A stretch of DNA of 64,000 nucleotides from Thermotoga caldifontis AZM44c09 (GCF_000828655.1 NZ_AP014509.1:62001-126000); one strand, 5' to 3'; counted from the stretch's first letter, positions 34,301 to 43,669 are shown. The notes: generated by a model from the sequence alone, not told the origin. Program-made: numbers and translations.

Positions 34301-35271
34301 ACTTTGACCTCCCCGAAGATCTTCGGCTTGAAGGCCCGATCGATGAGCGGTACCAGAGCGTTCATCAAGAGGATCGCGAGCGACACACCCTCAGGATATC
34401 CAGCGAACAGTCTGATGATCATCGTCACCACGCCACAACCTATTCCAAACACCGCCTGGCCCTTGATGGTCATCGGGCTGGTTACCATGTCCGTCGCCAT
34501 GAACAGGGCCCCGAGGAAAAGTCCTCCGCTGAGTATGTGGAAAAGCGGTGTGCCAAACTTTTCGGCGTTCACCAAGTACATGATGCTCGCAAAGGCGAAG
34601 ACGGTACCTATGTAAGTGGCGGGGATGACGGGATTGACGCGCTTCCTGACTAACAGATAGATGAATCCGAGCAGGAGGACGAACGCGCTCGTTTCACCGA
34701 TGCATCCACCCACGTTTCCGAAGAACAGATCTGTGTAACTGAACCTTTGGATGGCTGCCGAAAAACCGGAATTTTTCAAAATCCCCAGGGCAGTCGCGGA
34801 AGTCATCGCATCCCAGACGGATTTCGTGAAGCCTCTAACCGGAGAAACCCATCTGGTCATCAACGTCGGGAAGGATATCAGCAGGAAGACTCTTCCAACG
34901 AGGGCAGGGTTGAATATGTTCTGGCCTATTCCACCGAAGGCATGCTTGGCCACGCCGAGCGCAACGAGAAGGCCTATCAACAGCAGCCACCACGGGGCGG
35001 TAGGAGGAAGGTTCATCGCGAGCAACAGACCCGTCACGGCCGCGCTGAGATCGAAGCTGAAGTCTTTCTGCCCGCGCAGCACTCTGACGATGAACCACTC
35101 GATCAGTTCTCCGACTACCGCACCGAACAGGCAAAGGAACAGCGCGTACCAGCCGAAGAAGAACGTCGCCACAGCCACAGCCGGTGCGAGCGCCAGGAGT
35201 ACGTCCAGCATGATCGACCTGACGGAATCTTTCGTCCTTATGTGTGGAGCATCGCTCTGGATCAGTTTCAT
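34297..35271 (-). CDS. rnfD: Rnf complex subunit RnfD
   Basis: 324 residues, about ten membrane helices, with the NqrB/RnfD core. The covalent FMN motif is seen as SATAL in DAMTSATALGILK (about residue 176-188). The segment HAFGGIGQNIFNPALVGRVF is diagnostic. It forms part of the membrane ion channel of the complex. Translation is coupled to rnfC (ATGA) and rnfG. Confidence 0.96.
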   Translation of the reverse strand: MKLIQSDAPHIRTKDSVRSIMLDVLLALAPAVAVATFFFGWYALFLCLFGAVVGELIEWFIVRVLRGQKDFSFDLSAAVTGLLLAMNLPPTAPWWLLLIGLLVALGVAKHAFGGIGQNIFNPALVGRVFLLISFPTLMTRWVSPVRGFTKSVWDAMTSATALGILKNSGFSAAIQRFSYTDLFFGNVGGCIGETSAFVLLLGFIYLLVRKRVNPVIPATYIGTVFAFASIMYLVNAEKFGTPLFHILSGGLFLGALFMATDMVTSPMTIKGQAVFGIGCGVVTMIIRLFAGYPEGVSLAILLMNALVPLIDRAFKPKIFGEVKV

Positions 35272-36584
35272 TTCTTACCACCTCTCAGTGCCTGGTAAAC
35301 CCTCTTGGTGAGCTTTATGACCCTGACATGGTCGATTTTCGATGGGCACACGTACGCGCACACACCACACTCTATGCAGGCCATCAGGCCTTCCTCGACC
35401 GCCTGATCGTACTTCTTCTTGTTGCCGAGCAGATACAGCAGATAAGGCTGCAATCCCATCGGGCACGAAACGACGCACTTCGTGCACCTGATGCACGGCT
35501 TTTTGATCGGTTCCTTCTCGTGGGCGAGCACGGTGATGCCGGACGTGCCCTTGAGGATCGGGATGTCGAGTCTGTTCACCGCGATGCCCGTCATGGGACC
35601 GCCCATGATCAGTTTCTCGGCGTCTTCCTTCATGCCACCCGCGAAGTCCACGAGCTGCTGGATCGTTGTACCGACACGTGCGACCACGTTCATCGGATTG
35701 TTTATCGCTTCACCGGTTATCGTCAACGCACGCTCGATCAGCGGTTTCCTGTCAACGACCGCTTCCTTTATCGCGATGACGGTTTGAACGTTCTGCACGA
35801 CCACTCCAACGTCCATGGGTAGTCCTCCGACCGGCACCTTTCTCTGCGTGATCGCGTAGATGAGCTGTTTTTCCGCTCCCTGGGGGTACTTGGTTTTCAG
35901 CAGGACCACTTCCACGTCGCTGTCGGCGCAGACCTTCTTCAAATGTTCGTACGCGTCCATCTTGTTCGATTCGACCCCGATGTAAGCCTTCTTGGCGTTG
36001 AGGATCTTCTTGACTATCTTCACACCGAGCACAAGATCTTCGGCCCTCTCGAGCATGAGCCTGTGATCTACCGTCAGGTATGGTTCGCACTCGGCTCCGT
36101 TCACGATGAAGGTATCTATCGTCTTTCCAGCGGGCGGATTGAGCTTGATGTGCGTTGGGAACATCGCTCCTCCCAGCCCAACTATTCCCGCCTTTTTAAC
36201 GATCTCCAGGAGCTGTTCTCTGCTGAGCGTTTCCCAGTCTGAGTGCTCGAGAAGTTGCCACTGATCCTCGTCGGTCCTTTCGATCACGACGACCTCCATG
36301 GGCCTACCCTGCACGGGATGATAGAGTTTATCTATCTTTCTCACCACGCCAGTCACGGGCGAATGCAGGTACGCAGAAACGAAACCTCCAGGTTCGCCTA
36401 TCACCTGTCCCGTTTTCACAACATCTCCTTCCTTAACGATGGGCTTCGCGGGAGCCCCGGCGTGGTTCGACAAAAACACATAAACAAATTGCGGTGGATC
36501 CATCCTCACGATGGCTCTGTCTTTCGCCAGTTCTTTCTTCTCAGGAGGATGGGTTCCACCCTTGAACGTTAAAAGCTTCATCAT
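35268..36584 (-). CDS. rnfC: Rnf complex subunit RnfC
   Basis: 438 residues. N-terminal barrel-sandwich segment, an NADH/FMN-binding Rossmann part (GLGGAMFPTHIKL, then NGAECEPYLTVDHRLM), SLBB domain, and two [4Fe-4S] motifs near the C-terminus (CIRCTKCVVSCP at about 370 and CIECGVCAYVCP at about 410). It is the NAD-reactive subunit. It is the first rnf gene, beginning in the stop of the radical SAM gene, with a GGAGGTGAT ribosome site. A second ATG one codon on is an alternative. Confidence 0.96.
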   Translation of the reverse strand: MMKLLTFKGGTHPPEKKELAKDRAIVRMDPPQFVYVFLSNHAGAPAKPIVKEGDVVKTGQVIGEPGGFVSAYLHSPVTGVVRKIDKLYHPVQGRPMEVVVIERTDEDQWQLLEHSDWETLSREQLLEIVKKAGIVGLGGAMFPTHIKLNPPAGKTIDTFIVNGAECEPYLTVDHRLMLERAEDLVLGVKIVKKILNAKKAYIGVESNKMDAYEHLKKVCADSDVEVVLLKTKYPQGAEKQLIYAITQRKVPVGGLPMDVGVVVQNVQTVIAIKEAVVDRKPLIERALTITGEAINNPMNVVARVGTTIQQLVDFAGGMKEDAEKLIMGGPMTGIAVNRLDIPILKGTSGITVLAHEKEPIKKPCIRCTKCVVSCPMGLQPYLLYLLGNKKKYDQAVEEGLMACIECGVCAYVCPSKIDHVRVIKLTKRVYQALRGGKK

Positions 36585-37471
36585 ATCACCTCCAGCGAGT
36601 TCAGCATTCCTTCACTGTGCACGTTGTAAAGAGGCCCTGATGGATTCTCGTTGTAATAAGGCCTGGTACAGCCCGGACAACCACTCGTCATGAAGGCCCT
36701 GTTGAAATCGTCTGGCAGAGTCCTGAAACCTCTGATGGAATCGTTCTCGAACTCGATCAGATTTTCGAGTCCTCTGTACACCAAGAAGCGCGCCAGCTGA
36801 ACCTTTCTGTACCTTTCGAGAGAGGGCCTCGGATGGTTCTCAAGAGGGGTACCTTTCAGGGGGATGAAAGCGAACAGCGCGGTTTCGACACAGATGTCTC
36901 TCAGCCAGAGCATCGTTTCGAACAGTTCCCTGTCGCTCTCACCGAGACCAACGATGAGGTGCGTGGTGATCCTTCCAGGATGATTCTTTGCCAGCTGTTG
37001 TATCACCCGTTTGAGTTCTCGAAGGCTCCCACCTCTGTACTTTCTGAACAGTTCCTCGTTCACCACATCTATCGCTATTCCGATCCTGTCGACACCGCTT
37101 TCGAACAATTTTTCACCGAATTCGACATTCGTCACGCGAACGGAAACCGACACGGCTTTTCTCGAATTTTTCAGCCGTTCGATGAGTTCGAGCAGGTCCA
37201 TTTCGAAACCTTTGTAAGAAACGACCTGAACACACACCCTCTCAAAATCGCTACGACTCAGTCTTTCGAAAAAAACGTGCTGATCCTCCACTTCGGGCCA
37301 GAGAACTCTGCTGAGGAAGGGAGATCTTCCAACAGTCGAGGCGTGTGTACAGTAACCACAGTTGAACTGGCACACACCATCGAGCATCAGGTACGCCGTT
37401 TTCATGGGTCCAGAGGGACCTTTCCTCAAACCAAGTTTGTACAGCGTCCCCGCAGACGATCTCAGCTTCAA
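36581..37471 (-). CDS. Radical SAM protein of unknown substrate
   Basis: 296 residues. The cluster-binding CxxxCxxC motif (CQFNCGYC, about residue 34-41) and the radical-SAM barrel pattern (SVSVRVTNVEFGEKL, GLGESDRELFETM) are clear. Two further cysteines near the end (SGCPGCTRPYYNE) may bind an auxiliary cluster. The size and C-terminal pattern recall lipoyl-synthase/biotin-synthase-related proteins (LipS-like), but I cannot assign a substrate. It is translationally coupled to rnfC downstream (ATGA) and to the pseudopilin-like gene upstream. The TTG start has only a moderate AAGGTGAG site. Confidence 0.82.
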   Translation of the reverse strand: MKLRSSAGTLYKLGLRKGPSGPMKTAYLMLDGVCQFNCGYCTHASTVGRSPFLSRVLWPEVEDQHVFFERLSRSDFERVCVQVVSYKGFEMDLLELIERLKNSRKAVSVSVRVTNVEFGEKLFESGVDRIGIAIDVVNEELFRKYRGGSLRELKRVIQQLAKNHPGRITTHLIVGLGESDRELFETMLWLRDICVETALFAFIPLKGTPLENHPRPSLERYRKVQLARFLVYRGLENLIEFENDSIRGFRTLPDDFNRAFMTSGCPGCTRPYYNENPSGPLYNVHSEGMLNSLEVI

Positions 37472-37761
37472 CGTGGCTCACCTTCGTACTCGTATCCAAA
37501 AACACGATCAGCGATCCTCAACACAATCTTACCATCACGCAGAGTCAATTCAAAACCGTTGAGTACCTCGGGCTGTCCACAGCCTGCCAGATCTCTCACC
37601 ATCACGTTCGTGACCGTCCGATGCGCCAAATCTGAGAGGTACAATTTATCCACAACGGACCTCTGATTCTTCGTCCAGGCAAAAACCACCAGTGCCACGA
37701 TCGAGACAACACACATCCCCACTACGGCGTCGAGCAGAACGAAGCCTCTTCTGTGTTTCAT
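37468..37761 (-). CDS. Small type IV pilin-like (pseudopilin) protein
   Basis: 97 residues. The N-terminus is MKHRRGFVLLDAVVGM followed by a hydrophobic helix: a basic leader, Gly before the cleavage point, then a methylatable Phe and 20 hydrophobic residues, as in class III signal peptides cut by prepilin peptidase. The usual Glu at +5 is replaced by Asp. A Cys-containing small C-terminal domain follows. It lies between an unknown tail-anchored protein and the radical SAM gene with ATGA overlaps on both sides. It may be part of a DNA-uptake or secretion pilus, given comEC and dprA in the window, but no other pilus gene is adjacent. Confidence 0.72.
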   Translation of the reverse strand: MKHRRGFVLLDAVVGMCVVSIVALVVFAWTKNQRSVVDKLYLSDLAHRTVTNVMVRDLAGCGQPEVLNGFELTLRDGKIVLRIADRVFGYEYEGEPR

Positions 37762-38783
37762 ATCAGGAAGAAATACGATGCGATCAGTAGAATTCCGATT
37801 ATCAGAAGCGTTATCAGGAACGCTATGAGGAAATCTCCGCTGCCGACCTTCGTCGGCGAGGACACCTTCACCTCCGCTCTGGAAGTCTGCGAAGGTTGCT
37901 GAGAAACCATCTCGTTCAGTTTCTGTTCCCAGTTCTGCTGGACGTTCGCCATGGAAGAAACTTTTTCCTGAAATCTCGAGTAATCCGCCATGACCTTTAT
38001 CGACTTCGGCACCAGGCCCTTTCCGATCAGTCCTTCTCCAAGATCGACTTTTATCAGGTAGTATTCACCTTTCTTGCCCTTGACGAGTTCTTTCCCAATG
38101 AGCGCACCAGACAGGGGAACGACGCCTTTCGTCTGCGAAAAATGTTTTGGGTACATCTGTTTCAACTTCTCAAGCTTTTCCTTGTCCTTCACGCTCAATA
38201 TCAGGAAGAACACGGTATCTCCCAGATCGAACTCGGAAAGGGGCTTGCCGAGGACTGGATCCACCAGAGGAAAAACCTCAGGATAATCGGCCAGATCGGG
38301 ACGCGTCATCAACTGACCGAGCCCTTCAGCCTCGAAATCTTCCCACAGTTGCATGTAGCTTTCGGCAGAAATGTCCTCGTAGCTCACCTGCTTGAAAAAG
38401 GCATCGACTTCGATCTTCGGTGCCCAGTCTTTGAACAGTTCCTGAACGATGTAACGGACGAGTTCCTCATCGTTGTCCCTCACGGCCGCGGTGAGCTCCG
38501 CACCCAACAGCTGTGGGCCTCGCATGTTGATGGTGCTCCTCAAATGGCTGAGCAGCTCCCTGGACATGTCCTCGGTCTCTGGATACTGCGAGAAGAATCT
38601 GTTCTTCTGCTGCGCGAAGGCCTTCATGAACGAACTGTAGTCGGCGTTCAGATCCAAAACGATCTGATTGAGCAGTCTCGTGGGAACGACGAACACGTCG
38701 TACTCGGGCGCGTCGTTGCTCTTACCGAAGAAATATCCAACGCCGAATTCGGCCGTTACCCTGCTCTTCAATCTGTAGGTCAC
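37758..38783 (-). CDS. Tail-anchored membrane protein of unknown function
   Basis: 341 residues; I recognise no family. A soluble, helix-rich and charged N-terminal region (about 1-285) with no cysteines or catalytic motif is followed by a Gln/Ser-rich linker and one strongly hydrophobic helix at the very C-terminus (about 319-341), so it is likely tail-anchored facing the cytoplasm. The GTG start at 38783 lacks a ribosome site. A CTG eight codons upstream has GGGAGTG at proper distance and may be the real start. It lies 21 bases behind glgC and overlaps the pseudopilin gene by ATGA. Confidence 0.7.
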   Translation of the reverse strand: MTYRLKSRVTAEFGVGYFFGKSNDAPEYDVFVVPTRLLNQIVLDLNADYSSFMKAFAQQKNRFFSQYPETEDMSRELLSHLRSTINMRGPQLLGAELTAAVRDNDEELVRYIVQELFKDWAPKIEVDAFFKQVSYEDISAESYMQLWEDFEAEGLGQLMTRPDLADYPEVFPLVDPVLGKPLSEFDLGDTVFFLILSVKDKEKLEKLKQMYPKHFSQTKGVVPLSGALIGKELVKGKKGEYYLIKVDLGEGLIGKGLVPKSIKVMADYSRFQEKVSSMANVQQNWEQKLNEMVSQQPSQTSRAEVKVSSPTKVGSGDFLIAFLITLLIIGILLIASYFFLI

Positions 38784-38804
38784 GAAGTAAAAGTCCAGAA
38801 CCGA

Positions 38805-40067
38805 TCACTCCCTGTGGAGGACGAACCCGCCCGAGGGGAGTTCCTTCGAGGTGAAGTCCTGCTCCGTCACACCCACACCCACGACGCAGTTCTTTCCGAT
38901 GCGCGTATTTTCAGGAATTCTTGAATACATACCTATCACGGTGATCAGGCCCGTGTAGACTTCCGGGTCCAGACTGCTGGGCGCGTCTTCTCCCACACCG
39001 ATCTGCACGTTGTCAGCGATGATCACCCTCTCGGCTACGATGCTGTTCTCTATGAAGCAGTTTCTCCCGACGATCGTGCCGGTCATGACCACGCTATTTT
39101 TGATGACGCTCCCTTCTCCAACGTGAACACCCTGGAACAGCACGCTGTTCTCGACGGTTCCGTGTATCTCACACCCTTCGCTGATGATGGAGTTGGAGAT
39201 CTTGGACTCCGGCGCGCAGTAAGCGGGTGGCATCTCTTCGGTCTGCGTGTAGAACCTCCAGTGTCTGTCGTAAAGGTTCAACGGGGGCAGAGGCCTTGTG
39301 AGCTCGAGGTTGCTCTCCCAGTACGATCTGATCGTTCCCACATCGCGCCAGTAACCGCTGAATCTGAATGCGAAGATGCGCCTGCCTTCTCTGATCATCC
39401 TTGGGATGACGTCCTTGCCGAAATCGTGTGAACTGTTCTCGTCCTGAGCGTCCTTCATGAGGTACTCTCTCAAGAAAGACCAGTTGAAAACGTAGATACC
39501 GAGCGACGCCAGGTTGGACCTCGGTCTGGCGGGTTTTTCCTCGAAGTCCACGATGCGAGATTCCACGTCCGTCACCATGATCCCAAACCTGCTCGCTTCG
39601 TCCAAGGGAACTTCCATGCAGGCGATGGTCCCTTCGGCGTTCTTGAGTATGTGAAAATCGAGCATGTCGTTGTAATCCATCGCGTACACGTGGTCTCCTG
39701 AAAGTATCAGCACCCTTTCTGGATTCACCTCATCCACGAACTCGATGTTCTGATAGACCGCATCGGCCGTTCCCCTGTACCATCCCGCAACCCCACCGAG
39801 GTAAGGCTGAAGAACGAACAGCCCACCCTTCTTCCTGTCCAGATCCCACGGCCTGCCGATACCGATGTGGTTGATCAGAAGGTGTGGTCTGTACTGCGTC
39901 AGCACCCCGACGTGGTATATTCCCGAATTGACGCAGTTGCTCAGTGTGAAGTCTATGAGCCTGTACTTTCCTCCGAAAGGTACCGCCGGCTTCGCGATCT
40001 TCTCCGTTAGTACACCAAGCCTTTTTCCGTGACCACCCGCAAGGATCAGCGCCAGCACGCGTCTCAC
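38805..40067 (-). CDS. glgC: Glucose-1-phosphate adenylyltransferase, catalytic subunit GlgC
   Basis: 420 residues from GTG 40067, which has GAGGTGG upstream; a longer in-frame start lies inside glgD. Nucleotidyltransferase core ([49 protein letters not shown]) and a left-handed beta-helix C-terminus. It makes ADP-glucose for glycogen synthesis and keeps the catalytic lysine/arginine segment that GlgD has lost. It overlaps or abuts glgD upstream, and the two should form a heterotetramer. Confidence 0.95.
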   Translation of the reverse strand: MRRVLALILAGGHGKRLGVLTEKIAKPAVPFGGKYRLIDFTLSNCVNSGIYHVGVLTQYRPHLLINHIGIGRPWDLDRKKGGLFVLQPYLGGVAGWYRGTADAVYQNIEFVDEVNPERVLILSGDHVYAMDYNDMLDFHILKNAEGTIACMEVPLDEASRFGIMVTDVESRIVDFEEKPARPRSNLASLGIYVFNWSFLREYLMKDAQDENSSHDFGKDVIPRMIREGRRIFAFRFSGYWRDVGTIRSYWESNLELTRPLPPLNLYDRHWRFYTQTEEMPPAYCAPESKISNSIISEGCEIHGTVENSVLFQGVHVGEGSVIKNSVVMTGTIVGRNCFIENSIVAERVIIADNVQIGVGEDAPSSLDPEVYTGLITVIGMYSRIPENTRIGKNCVVGVGVTEQDFTSKELPSGGFVLHRE

Positions 40068-40077
40068 ACGAACCACC

Positions 40078-41184
40078 TCATAAGACTGCCCTCTTTTCCA
40101 TAACGACCAGTTTTTCTTTTCCAACGAGCCTTCCTTGCTGTCTGATCAGCACTTCCTTGTCTAAAATCGCGTTCTTCACCACGGCACCCTCTTCGATCAC
40201 CGTGTCCTGCATCACTACAGCGTTTTCCACAACAGCCCCGGCTTTGACTATCACTCCTCTGAAAAGAACGGAGTTTTCCACATGACCGTTGACGATGCAA
40301 CCGTCCGAGATGATGCTGTTCTTTATGACGGCGCTGGAACCGATCTTCGGTGGTGGCAAATCTTTCAGCTTCGTGTAGACCTTGCCGTACTTGTAGAAGA
40401 GTTCCTCTCTGATTTCCTTCTTCAGTGCGTCCATGTTTATCCTGAAGTACTCGTCGATACCCTTCTTCACGTTCCTCCAGTAACCTTCGAAAACGTAACC
40501 GTGAACCTTCAGTCTGCCGAGCTGCGATACGATTATGTTGAGCAGATCGTTCTCACCCTTCGTCACGTAGTTGTAGAGCAGCTCCATCAGGAGGTACTTG
40601 TTCATGAAGTAGATGCCCAGAAAGGCCAGATTGCCCTTAGGACGTTGAGGTTTTTCTTCTATCGAGACGATCCTGTGCCCTTCCATCTGAACGATGCCGT
40701 ACTGAGTCAGATCGTAAGTTTCATCCAGGTACTTCACCAGGAGTGTGATGTCCGCACCGGTCGAGAAGTGGAAGTTGAAGACCTGCGTGAAATCTATTTT
40801 GTATATGTGGTCTCCCGAGCCGATGAGCACGTAATCTTCCTCTCCACGCCTCAGTATCGTCATGTTCTGGAAGATGGCGTCGGCCGTGCCCTTGTACCAG
40901 TACGAACCTTCCGCGCTCACGTAAGGTTGAAGGATGAAGAGTCCGCCGTTCTTCCTGTCCAGGTCCCACTCCTTACCGGAGCCAAGGTGGTCCATCAAAC
41001 TCCTTGGGTTGTACTGCGTCAGAACGCCAACCTTTCTGATGCCCGCGTTGACCATGTTGCTCAGCGTGAAATCGATGGCGCGGTACTTTCCGAACACCGG
41101 TAGCGCGGCGCTCGCACGCTTCGAAACGAGTGGACCTAAGGATTCGCTGTGCCCGCCCGCCAGGATCAAACCGAGGACTCTCAA
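40078..41184 (-). CDS. glgD: Glucose-1-phosphate adenylyltransferase, GlgD subunit
   Basis: 368 residues. It has the same architecture as GlgC, but the active-site segment reads [20 protein letters not shown] where GlgC has KPAVP, so catalytic Lys is lost, as is usual for the GlgD regulatory subunit. [13 protein letters not shown] and the beta-helix repeats are kept. TTG 41184 is preferred over GTG 41190 because the GTG is inside the GGAGGGGTG ribosome site. It is the first gene of the long minus-strand cluster and divergent from rbgA. Confidence 0.93.
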   Translation of the reverse strand: MRVLGLILAGGHSESLGPLVSKRASAALPVFGKYRAIDFTLSNMVNAGIRKVGVLTQYNPRSLMDHLGSGKEWDLDRKNGGLFILQPYVSAEGSYWYKGTADAIFQNMTILRRGEEDYVLIGSGDHIYKIDFTQVFNFHFSTGADITLLVKYLDETYDLTQYGIVQMEGHRIVSIEEKPQRPKGNLAFLGIYFMNKYLLMELLYNYVTKGENDLLNIIVSQLGRLKVHGYVFEGYWRNVKKGIDEYFRINMDALKKEIREELFYKYGKVYTKLKDLPPPKIGSSAVIKNSIISDGCIVNGHVENSVLFRGVIVKAGAVVENAVVMQDTVIEEGAVVKNAILDKEVLIRQQGRLVGKEKLVVMEKRAVL

Positions 41185-41220
41185 AAACACCCCTCCGCGA
41201 TTATTCTACCACCACGATGC

Positions 41221-41226
41221 TACAAT
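41221..41226 (+). promoter_or_regulatory. -10 box before rbgA
   Basis: TACAAT at 41221-41226 lies 19 bases before the rbgA ATG, in the only gap between the divergent glgD and rbgA genes (about 60 bases). No clear -35 box accompanies it. The opposing glgD promoter must overlap this region. Confidence 0.4.
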
Positions 41227-41244
41227 CTTCTGGGAGGACGCAGC

Positions 41245-42045
41245 ATGTGGTATCCAGGTCACATGGCTAAGGCGTCGAAACAACTGTCTAAAATCGTCAA
41301 ACTCGTCGATGTGGTCATAGAGCTGCTCGATGCCCGGGCGCCTGTGGCCACCCGATCTTACAGCAGAGCGCCCTTCAAAGCGAAGAAGAACCTGATATTC
41401 CTCGGCAAATCTGACCTGGCAGACGCGAAGACGACCGAGCTGTGGAGACAGCACTTTCAGAGCCAGAAAGAGGCCGTCTTCGTGTTCGACAAAGACACGG
41501 ACAGAAAGAAAGTGATAGATTTTCTCGCGAAACACGTGGATCGAGGTTCGCTCCTGGTCGTCGTCGGTGTGCCAAACGTGGGAAAATCGACTCTGATAAA
41601 CAAACTCAAGGGCAAGCGTTCGGCCCAGGTGGGTGCCGTGCCCGGCATCACGAGATCTCTACAGTGGTTCTCCGTGGAGGGCCTGTTCAGAGTGCTGGAC
41701 ACGCCGGGTCTGCTCTTACCGGAACTCTGGAGCGTCGAGCTGGGTGCGAAACTGCTTCTGATCGGGAGCCTCACCGTCGAAATGGTGGATGAGAAGGTCT
41801 TGCAACGCGCGTTTCAGATATACTCAACCGTTGCGGGCATCGAAGATCATGATCTCAACAGCTTTCTGGAGAAGTACGCACTCGAAAAGGGCATGCTGCT
41901 GAAAGGCGGCGCACCCGATTTAGACAGGGCGAAAGTCAATTTCTTCAACAGCATCGCGCAGGCAAAATTTGGAAAGATAAGTTTCGAAACTCCGCAGGAG
42001 GTGGATCAAGATAAAGGCGATAGTCTATCTTCCGCTCAAACCTGA
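41245..42045 (+). CDS. rbgA: Ribosome biogenesis GTPase RbgA (YlqF)
   Basis: 266 residues. The circularly permuted GTPase motif order is visible: G4 (GKSD, 54-57) precedes G1 (GVPNVGKST, 108-116) and G3 (DTPG, 152-155). The N-terminal WYPGHMAKA is characteristic of RbgA, and a C-terminal helical domain contacts 50S ribosomal subunits. The ATG has GGGAGG 7 bases upstream. Its 3' end holds a perfect GGAGGTG site that appears to serve the next gene, whose start overlaps its last codons. Confidence 0.95.
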   Translation: MWYPGHMAKASKQLSKIVKLVDVVIELLDARAPVATRSYSRAPFKAKKNLIFLGKSDLADAKTTELWRQHFQSQKEAVFVFDKDTDRKKVIDFLAKHVDRGSLLVVVGVPNVGKSTLINKLKGKRSAQVGAVPGITRSLQWFSVEGLFRVLDTPGLLLPELWSVELGAKLLLIGSLTVEMVDEKVLQRAFQIYSTVAGIEDHDLNSFLEKYALEKGMLLKGGAPDLDRAKVNFFNSIAQAKFGKISFETPQEVDQDKGDSLSSAQT

Positions 42046-42109
42046 CCGTGCGAAACAGCTGAACCTTCCCATAAAGCTGCCGGTTCTCGCCGAGGACCTG
42101 CCTTCGATC

Positions 42110-43669
42110 GTGGATCAGGATCGGATACCGCTGGACGTGATCGTTCGCGGACTCGAGGCGCAGTACAGCGTCTCGAAGGATCCGTACTACGAATCTTACC
42201 TGCTCTACTTCTACTACGAAAAAGTGAAAGCCGCCCTGAACGTGGACGATCTGGACACAGCGAACGACTACGTCGAGCGGGCTGGGAAGATCTCGAAGGA
42301 TTACAGGTACGACTTCTTCAAAGGATTGATCTACGTCAAGAGACAGGAGTTCGAGATGGCGGAGATCTGTCTGAGATCGTGCATTTCGAGGAATCCAAAC
42401 TTCGCGCTGGCACACTACGAACTCGGGAACATCCTGCGTGCCAGAAAAGAATTCGAAGACGCCATAGAAGAGTACCAGAAGGCTTACGAACTCGACCAGC
42501 AGTTCCTCCTGCCCGTCGTGAGGATAGGCGATTGTTATTTAGAGATGGGAGAAACGAGGATCGCGTGCGATTTCTACCAGGTTGCCGCGCAGAAGGACCC
42601 AAATTTCCACCTCGCGCACGCAAGGCTGGGCGTCGCGTGTAACATGCTGCAGAAATACTCCATGGCGGAGAAAGCGCTCAAGAGGGCTCTGGAGCTGAAC
42701 GGTGAGGATCTGGAAAGCGCCTTCAACCTCACTCACACGCTCTCGAGGCTCGGAAAGCACTTCGAAGCATTGCAGATCTTCAAAAAGCTGATCGAGAAAA
42801 ACCCCGAAGATCCTGTGCTGCTCAACGAGTACGCGCTGTGTCTCAGACGGCTCGGCTTCTACGAAGAAGCTAAAGAACAGATAGACAGAGCGTGCAAGTT
42901 GAGCGACGAGGCCTTCATCCATTACAACAGGGCACTGCTCACACTCTTCGTCGACAGAAAGAGGGCCATCGAACTGCTCGAGAACGTGCCGGAACAGTTC
43001 AAGACCAAGGCCCACGAGCTGATCGACTTTCTGAAGCTCTGGAAAGGCAGATTGAAGCCTTCGGCGTGCGTTGAAGAGATGGTTTCGAAGATCGAAAAGT
43101 GTATCGTTCGAGGAGAACTGAACCTTCAGAGGCTCGCGTTCGTTTTTCCAGACAGCGAGAGATCGAGAATGATAAAGCAGGGCCTTTTGACCATGCAGGA
43201 CGAGCAGATCGACGATGCAAACTGGATGAAATTCCTGCTCGCCGTTGCTCTGGCGAGCAGTGAAGATCCCGTTCAGATGGAGAAGAACGTCACTATGGCG
43301 GTGGTCGCATTCTGTCCGAGTGGCATCATGCTCGCCGTCGCGATAGCTCTGATAAGGCTTTTGATGCACGTGAGAGTTCATGCGGGATTCGATCTGGAAT
43401 CTTACATCGACGATGTGGTGCACGATCTTCAGGAGTACCACTGGGAGTTCGCGAGGAAGGTCTCCCAGATCGAAGATGAAACCTTCTCTCTCGAAGAGAT
43501 AGAGAACGGAGACTTCACGACGGCGAGTGAACTGTTCCTCACGCTGCTTAAGGTTCTCTCGACGGATCCAACCCTCGATGAGGTGATTGCAATGAAGGAT
43601 GAAAATCTGAAATGTCTTTCTACCAGCGTTCTGGAGGTGATAAGGTGTACGACAGACAGCAGCTTCTGA
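42110..43669 (+). CDS. TPR-repeat protein of unknown partner
   Basis: 519 residues from GTG 42110, with at least seven tetratricopeptide repeats from about residue 65 to 300 (patterns like ALAHYELGNILRARKEFEDAI and AFNLTHTLSRLGKHFEALQIF), a further helical C-terminal region, and no signal peptide. The frame continues upstream without stop, and the peptide it would encode (from 42011: KAIVYLPLKPDRAKQLNLPI) looks like real protein. An ATA codon at 42011 lies 7 bases past a perfect GGAGGTG at 41997-42003, so the true start may be ATA, giving about 552 residues. It overlaps rbgA and apgM, so it is part of their operon. Likely a protein-protein interaction factor. Confidence 0.85.
   Translation: MDQDRIPLDVIVRGLEAQYSVSKDPYYESYLLYFYYEKVKAALNVDDLDTANDYVERAGKISKDYRYDFFKGLIYVKRQEFEMAEICLRSCISRNPNFALAHYELGNILRARKEFEDAIEEYQKAYELDQQFLLPVVRIGDCYLEMGETRIACDFYQVAAQKDPNFHLAHARLGVACNMLQKYSMAEKALKRALELNGEDLESAFNLTHTLSRLGKHFEALQIFKKLIEKNPEDPVLLNEYALCLRRLGFYEEAKEQIDRACKLSDEAFIHYNRALLTLFVDRKRAIELLENVPEQFKTKAHELIDFLKLWKGRLKPSACVEEMVSKIEKCIVRGELNLQRLAFVFPDSERSRMIKQGLLTMQDEQIDDANWMKFLLAVALASSEDPVQMEKNVTMAVVAFCPSGIMLAVAIALIRLLMHVRVHAGFDLESYIDDVVHDLQEYHWEFARKVSQIEDETFSLEEIENGDFTTASELFLTLLKVLSTDPTLDEVIAMKDENLKCLSTSVLEVIRCTTDSSF

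Noticed and set aside
32461-36584. Na+-translocating NADH:quinone reductase (Nqr) rather than Rnf
   Set aside because: RnfC has two 4Fe-4S motifs and an RnfB with the four-cysteine module is present, while NqrF is missing.
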